From NCBI GenBank assembly GCA_947176475.1, contig CAMWQX010000072.1, positions 1 to 6,300 of the forward strand: a stretch of DNA of 6,300 nt. Direction: 5' to 3'. A program made the position numbers and the translations under genes. Positions within the stretch are counted from its first letter, which is position 1. Every line of letters starts with the position of its first letter. Positions 5,336-6,300 of this stretch are shown here, in pieces. The notes beneath the pieces are model-generated. The model saw nothing but the letters and a program-made list of their open reading frames with translations, had not been told where the DNA came from and made no database searches. The stretch is from an uncultured Bacillota bacterium (lineage in GTDB: Bacteria; Bacillota_I; Bacilli_A; RF39; UBA660).

Positions 5336-5581
5336 CTAAGCAGTTTCGCCGTTTTTAGCTGAACATTGTACTTCGGCTTGCTCGCCTTCTTCATTAAGAT
5401 ATGTACAAGTACACATTCCGCCATCACAAGAATGACAATTATCTGCTTGAGAACAGTATGTACTTCTTAAAATATTTGCCTTAATTGTTGGCCAAATTAA
5501 TGTAGAAAATACTACTGATATTGCAGCGATAGCTACTACAGCAACTGCTGTCATACTTAATTCTCCAGTCGCATCCTTCAT
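5336..5581 (-). CDS. Small pilin-like protein with six-cysteine tail
   Basis: An 81-residue protein beginning MKDATGELSM, then a hydrophobic helix at about 11-31 (AVAVVAIAAISVVFSTLIWP), then an extracytoplasmic tail. Size and layout match Flp-type pilins. G6-E7 could be a prepilin-peptidase site, but the Flp consensus puts Glu five residues after the Gly, and here Glu follows directly. Processing is therefore unproven. The tail has cysteines at 43, 49, 52, 57, 59 and 73, an even number suggesting up to three disulfides, and it is acidic (NEEGEQAE). It has a textbook ribosome binding site, AAAGGAGAG (5590-5598), and its own promoter, consistent with a major subunit needed in high copy. The single-TM paralogs A and B lie on either side. 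I recognise the architecture but not a named family. Confidence 0.78.
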   Translation of the reverse strand: MKDATGELSMTAVAVVAIAAISVVFSTLIWPTIKANILRSTYCSQADNCHSCDGGMCTCTYLNEEGEQAEVQCSAKNGETA

Positions 5582-5609
5582 TAAAACATCTCTCCTTTAT
5601 TATATATAG

Positions 5610-5638
5610 ATTATACTATTATTATTTATTTAATTCAA
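5610..5638 (-). promoter_or_regulatory. Promoter of the pilin-like gene and following genes
   Basis: TTGAAT (5633-5638), a 17-base spacer and TATAAT (5610-5615) on the minus strand. It lies in the 89-base gap after the first single-TM gene. No terminator is visible in that gap, so the promoter adds to read-through from upstream. It would drive the pilin-like, TadE-like B and TadZ-like genes. Confidence 0.6.
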
Positions 5639-5670
5639 TATATTTATAAGTATCTTTTTACAATTTAACA

Positions 5671-6138
5671 CTAAAAGTATGAATCATGGGGATATCGGAT
5701 ATCTTTTGTCTCACCACTTACCCTAAAATCAAATATATCTCCAAGGATAGGTACAGAGTAAGCAAACGTCACCGTTACTGTATAGTAATACTTATCTTCC
5801 GTAGCATCTTCGCCATAGCGGACATCTCTAGTTACACAATAATTAACCTCTTGCGAAGGATTGACGATTATTTGATCTTCAATACCTCCAAGGACTTTTT
5901 CGCCATCTTTACTTTTACACGATAGATAACCCATATATCCTTCACCACGCATGACAGAATTTAGCATTTGGACTGTGTTTCCATTCATTCCTTCATACTG
6001 TTCAATGATGGTTACCATTTTGGATTTAACAATATATGCTTCGTTATAATCAATGGAAATGGTAATATAGGCAATAAAGATAGCCATGAATACCAAAACG
6101 ATTCCCAGTAACCAAGTTCCATTAATAGAATTCTTCAT
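5671..6138 (-). CDS. TadE-like single-TM pilus-associated protein A, paralog of the 4816-5310 product
   Basis: A 155-residue protein: short N-terminus (MKNSINGTW), one transmembrane helix at about 9-29, then an extracytoplasmic domain with C74 and C101 and the C-terminal V-x-GET-x2-I-x-YP-x-D-x-Y motif (140-154), all shared with its paralog three genes along. Weakly TadE/TadF-like by architecture only; function unknown, probably a minor subunit or assembly factor of the surface structure. I place the start at the ATG at 6138. An in-frame GTG at 6147 would add three residues, but it lies inside the AGGGTGA ribosome binding site (6144-6150), and the paralog begins exactly at the equivalent methionine (MKESI against MKNSI). 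It is the first gene after the terminator at 6203-6230 and has its own promoter, so the cluster's transcription effectively begins here. Confidence 0.8.
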   Translation of the reverse strand: MKNSINGTWLLGIVLVFMAIFIAYITISIDYNEAYIVKSKMVTIIEQYEGMNGNTVQMLNSVMRGEGYMGYLSCKSKDGEKVLGGIEDQIIVNPSQEVNYCVTRDVRYGEDATEDKYYYTVTVTFAYSVPILGDIFDFRVSGETKDIRYPHDSYF

Positions 6139-6143
6139 TTTCT

Positions 6144-6150
6144 TCACCCT
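6144..6150 (-). promoter_or_regulatory. Ribosome binding site that sets the start at 6138
   Basis: AGGGTGA on the minus strand ends five bases before the ATG at 6136-6138. It includes the alternative GTG start (6145-6147), which therefore cannot use it. Confidence 0.7.
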
Positions 6151-6161
6151 ACTTTAAGAAA

Positions 6162-6190
6162 ATTATACTATTTTTATTTTTTATTAACAA
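6162..6190 (-). promoter_or_regulatory. Promoter at the head of the pilus-like cluster
   Basis: TTGTTA (6185-6190), a 17-base spacer and TATAAT (6162-6167) on the minus strand. The -10 is perfect and the -35 matches four of six. It lies directly after the terminator of the preceding gene and about 24 bases before the start codon at 6138. Confidence 0.65.
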
Positions 6191-6202
6191 GAAATAAGAC
6201 AA

Positions 6203-6230
6203 TAAAAAAAGAGATATTTACATATCTCTT
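6203..6230 (-). terminator. Rho-independent terminator of the right-edge gene
   Basis: Read on the minus strand, AAGAGATAT, a four-base loop, ATATCTCTT and then a T-run (plus-strand A at 6204-6210). The nine-pair stem (6209-6217 with 6222-6230) is perfect. It overlaps the stop codon (6229-6231) of the incoming gene by two bases. Confidence 0.85.
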
Positions 6231-6300
6231 ATTCATATTTATATTTACCTTTGCTCTTCTTTAGATATTTATATAAGAAGTAAATGGCTACTCCAAGTAC
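6229..6300 (-). CDS. C-terminal end of a probable membrane protein (runs off the right edge)
   Basis: The last 23 codons of a minus-strand gene before a TAA at 6229-6231. The visible peptide, VLGVAIYFLYKYLKK and then SKGKYKYE, is a hydrophobic stretch followed by a strongly basic tail. This fits a C-terminal transmembrane segment with a cytoplasmic end, or conceivably the tail of a sortase-type sorting signal; the LPxTG that would be needed lies outside the window. The frame is supported by the terminator placed exactly at its stop. The protein cannot be identified from this fragment. It is separated from the pilus-like cluster by the terminator and a new promoter, so it need not share its function. 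Confidence 0.6.
   Translation of the reverse strand, partial: VLGVAIYFLYKYLKKSKGKYKYE

Noticed and set aside
5686..5925. Plus-strand open frame of 79 codons
   Set aside because: Antisense to the TadE-like gene A, with no ribosome binding site.
1..6300. CRISPR arrays, insertion sequences, tRNA or rRNA genes
   Set aside because: I saw no regularly spaced repeats, transposase motifs, terminal inverted repeats or recognisable RNA gene sequence anywhere in the window.

Overview
The window is low-GC DNA from a Firmicutes-type bacterium. It has strong AGGAGG-like ribosome binding sites, near-consensus sigma-A promoters, a YtgP-type MurJ, a Cse60-family protein and a TrmB close to the Bacillus form. 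All tryptophan codons I inspected are TGG and the reading frames are intact under the standard bacterial code, so this is not a TGA=Trp mollicute. None of the nine visible stop codons is TGA (six TAG, three TAA), apart from the truncated gene at the right edge, which ends in TAA. An uncultured member of Bacilli or a related lineage is plausible, but this is inference. Nearly everything is on the minus strand, so transcription runs from high to low coordinates.

Right part (about 3374-6300), a pilus-like cluster. A truncated gene enters from the right edge and ends at a hairpin terminator (6203-6230). A new promoter then starts a run of small membrane-anchored genes. In transcription order these are: a 155-residue single-TM protein (5671-6138); an 81-residue pilin-like protein with a six-cysteine tail (5336-5581) behind its own promoter; a 164-residue paralog of the first protein (4816-5310); a CpaE/TadZ-like protein whose Walker A lysines are lost (3832-4806); and, behind another strong promoter, a 117-residue TrbC/VirB2-like two-TM protein with a cysteine-containing tail (3403-3756). 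A terminator at 3374-3397 closes the cluster. The layout resembles a minimal Tad/Flp-type surface apparatus with an added VirB2-like subunit. No secretion ATPase, platform protein or prepilin peptidase is visible here; they would have to lie beyond the right edge or elsewhere.

Middle part (1444-3343), envelope and sporulation-linked genes. A 55-codon Cse60-family gene (3095-3262) is translationally coupled to murJ/ytgP, the lipid II flippase (1444-3087).

Left part (1-1447). A plus-strand gene (1190-1447) encodes a small protein with a perfect seven-position heptad pattern. It converges on murJ: the two stop codons overlap and the small gene's terminator lies inside the murJ coding sequence. 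It diverges from trmB (492-1130), the tRNA m7G46 methyltransferase, across a 59-base gap. A lipoprotein gene (5' part only, 1-367) follows trmB behind two possible extended -10 promoters. There is no gene-free stretch above 300 bases.
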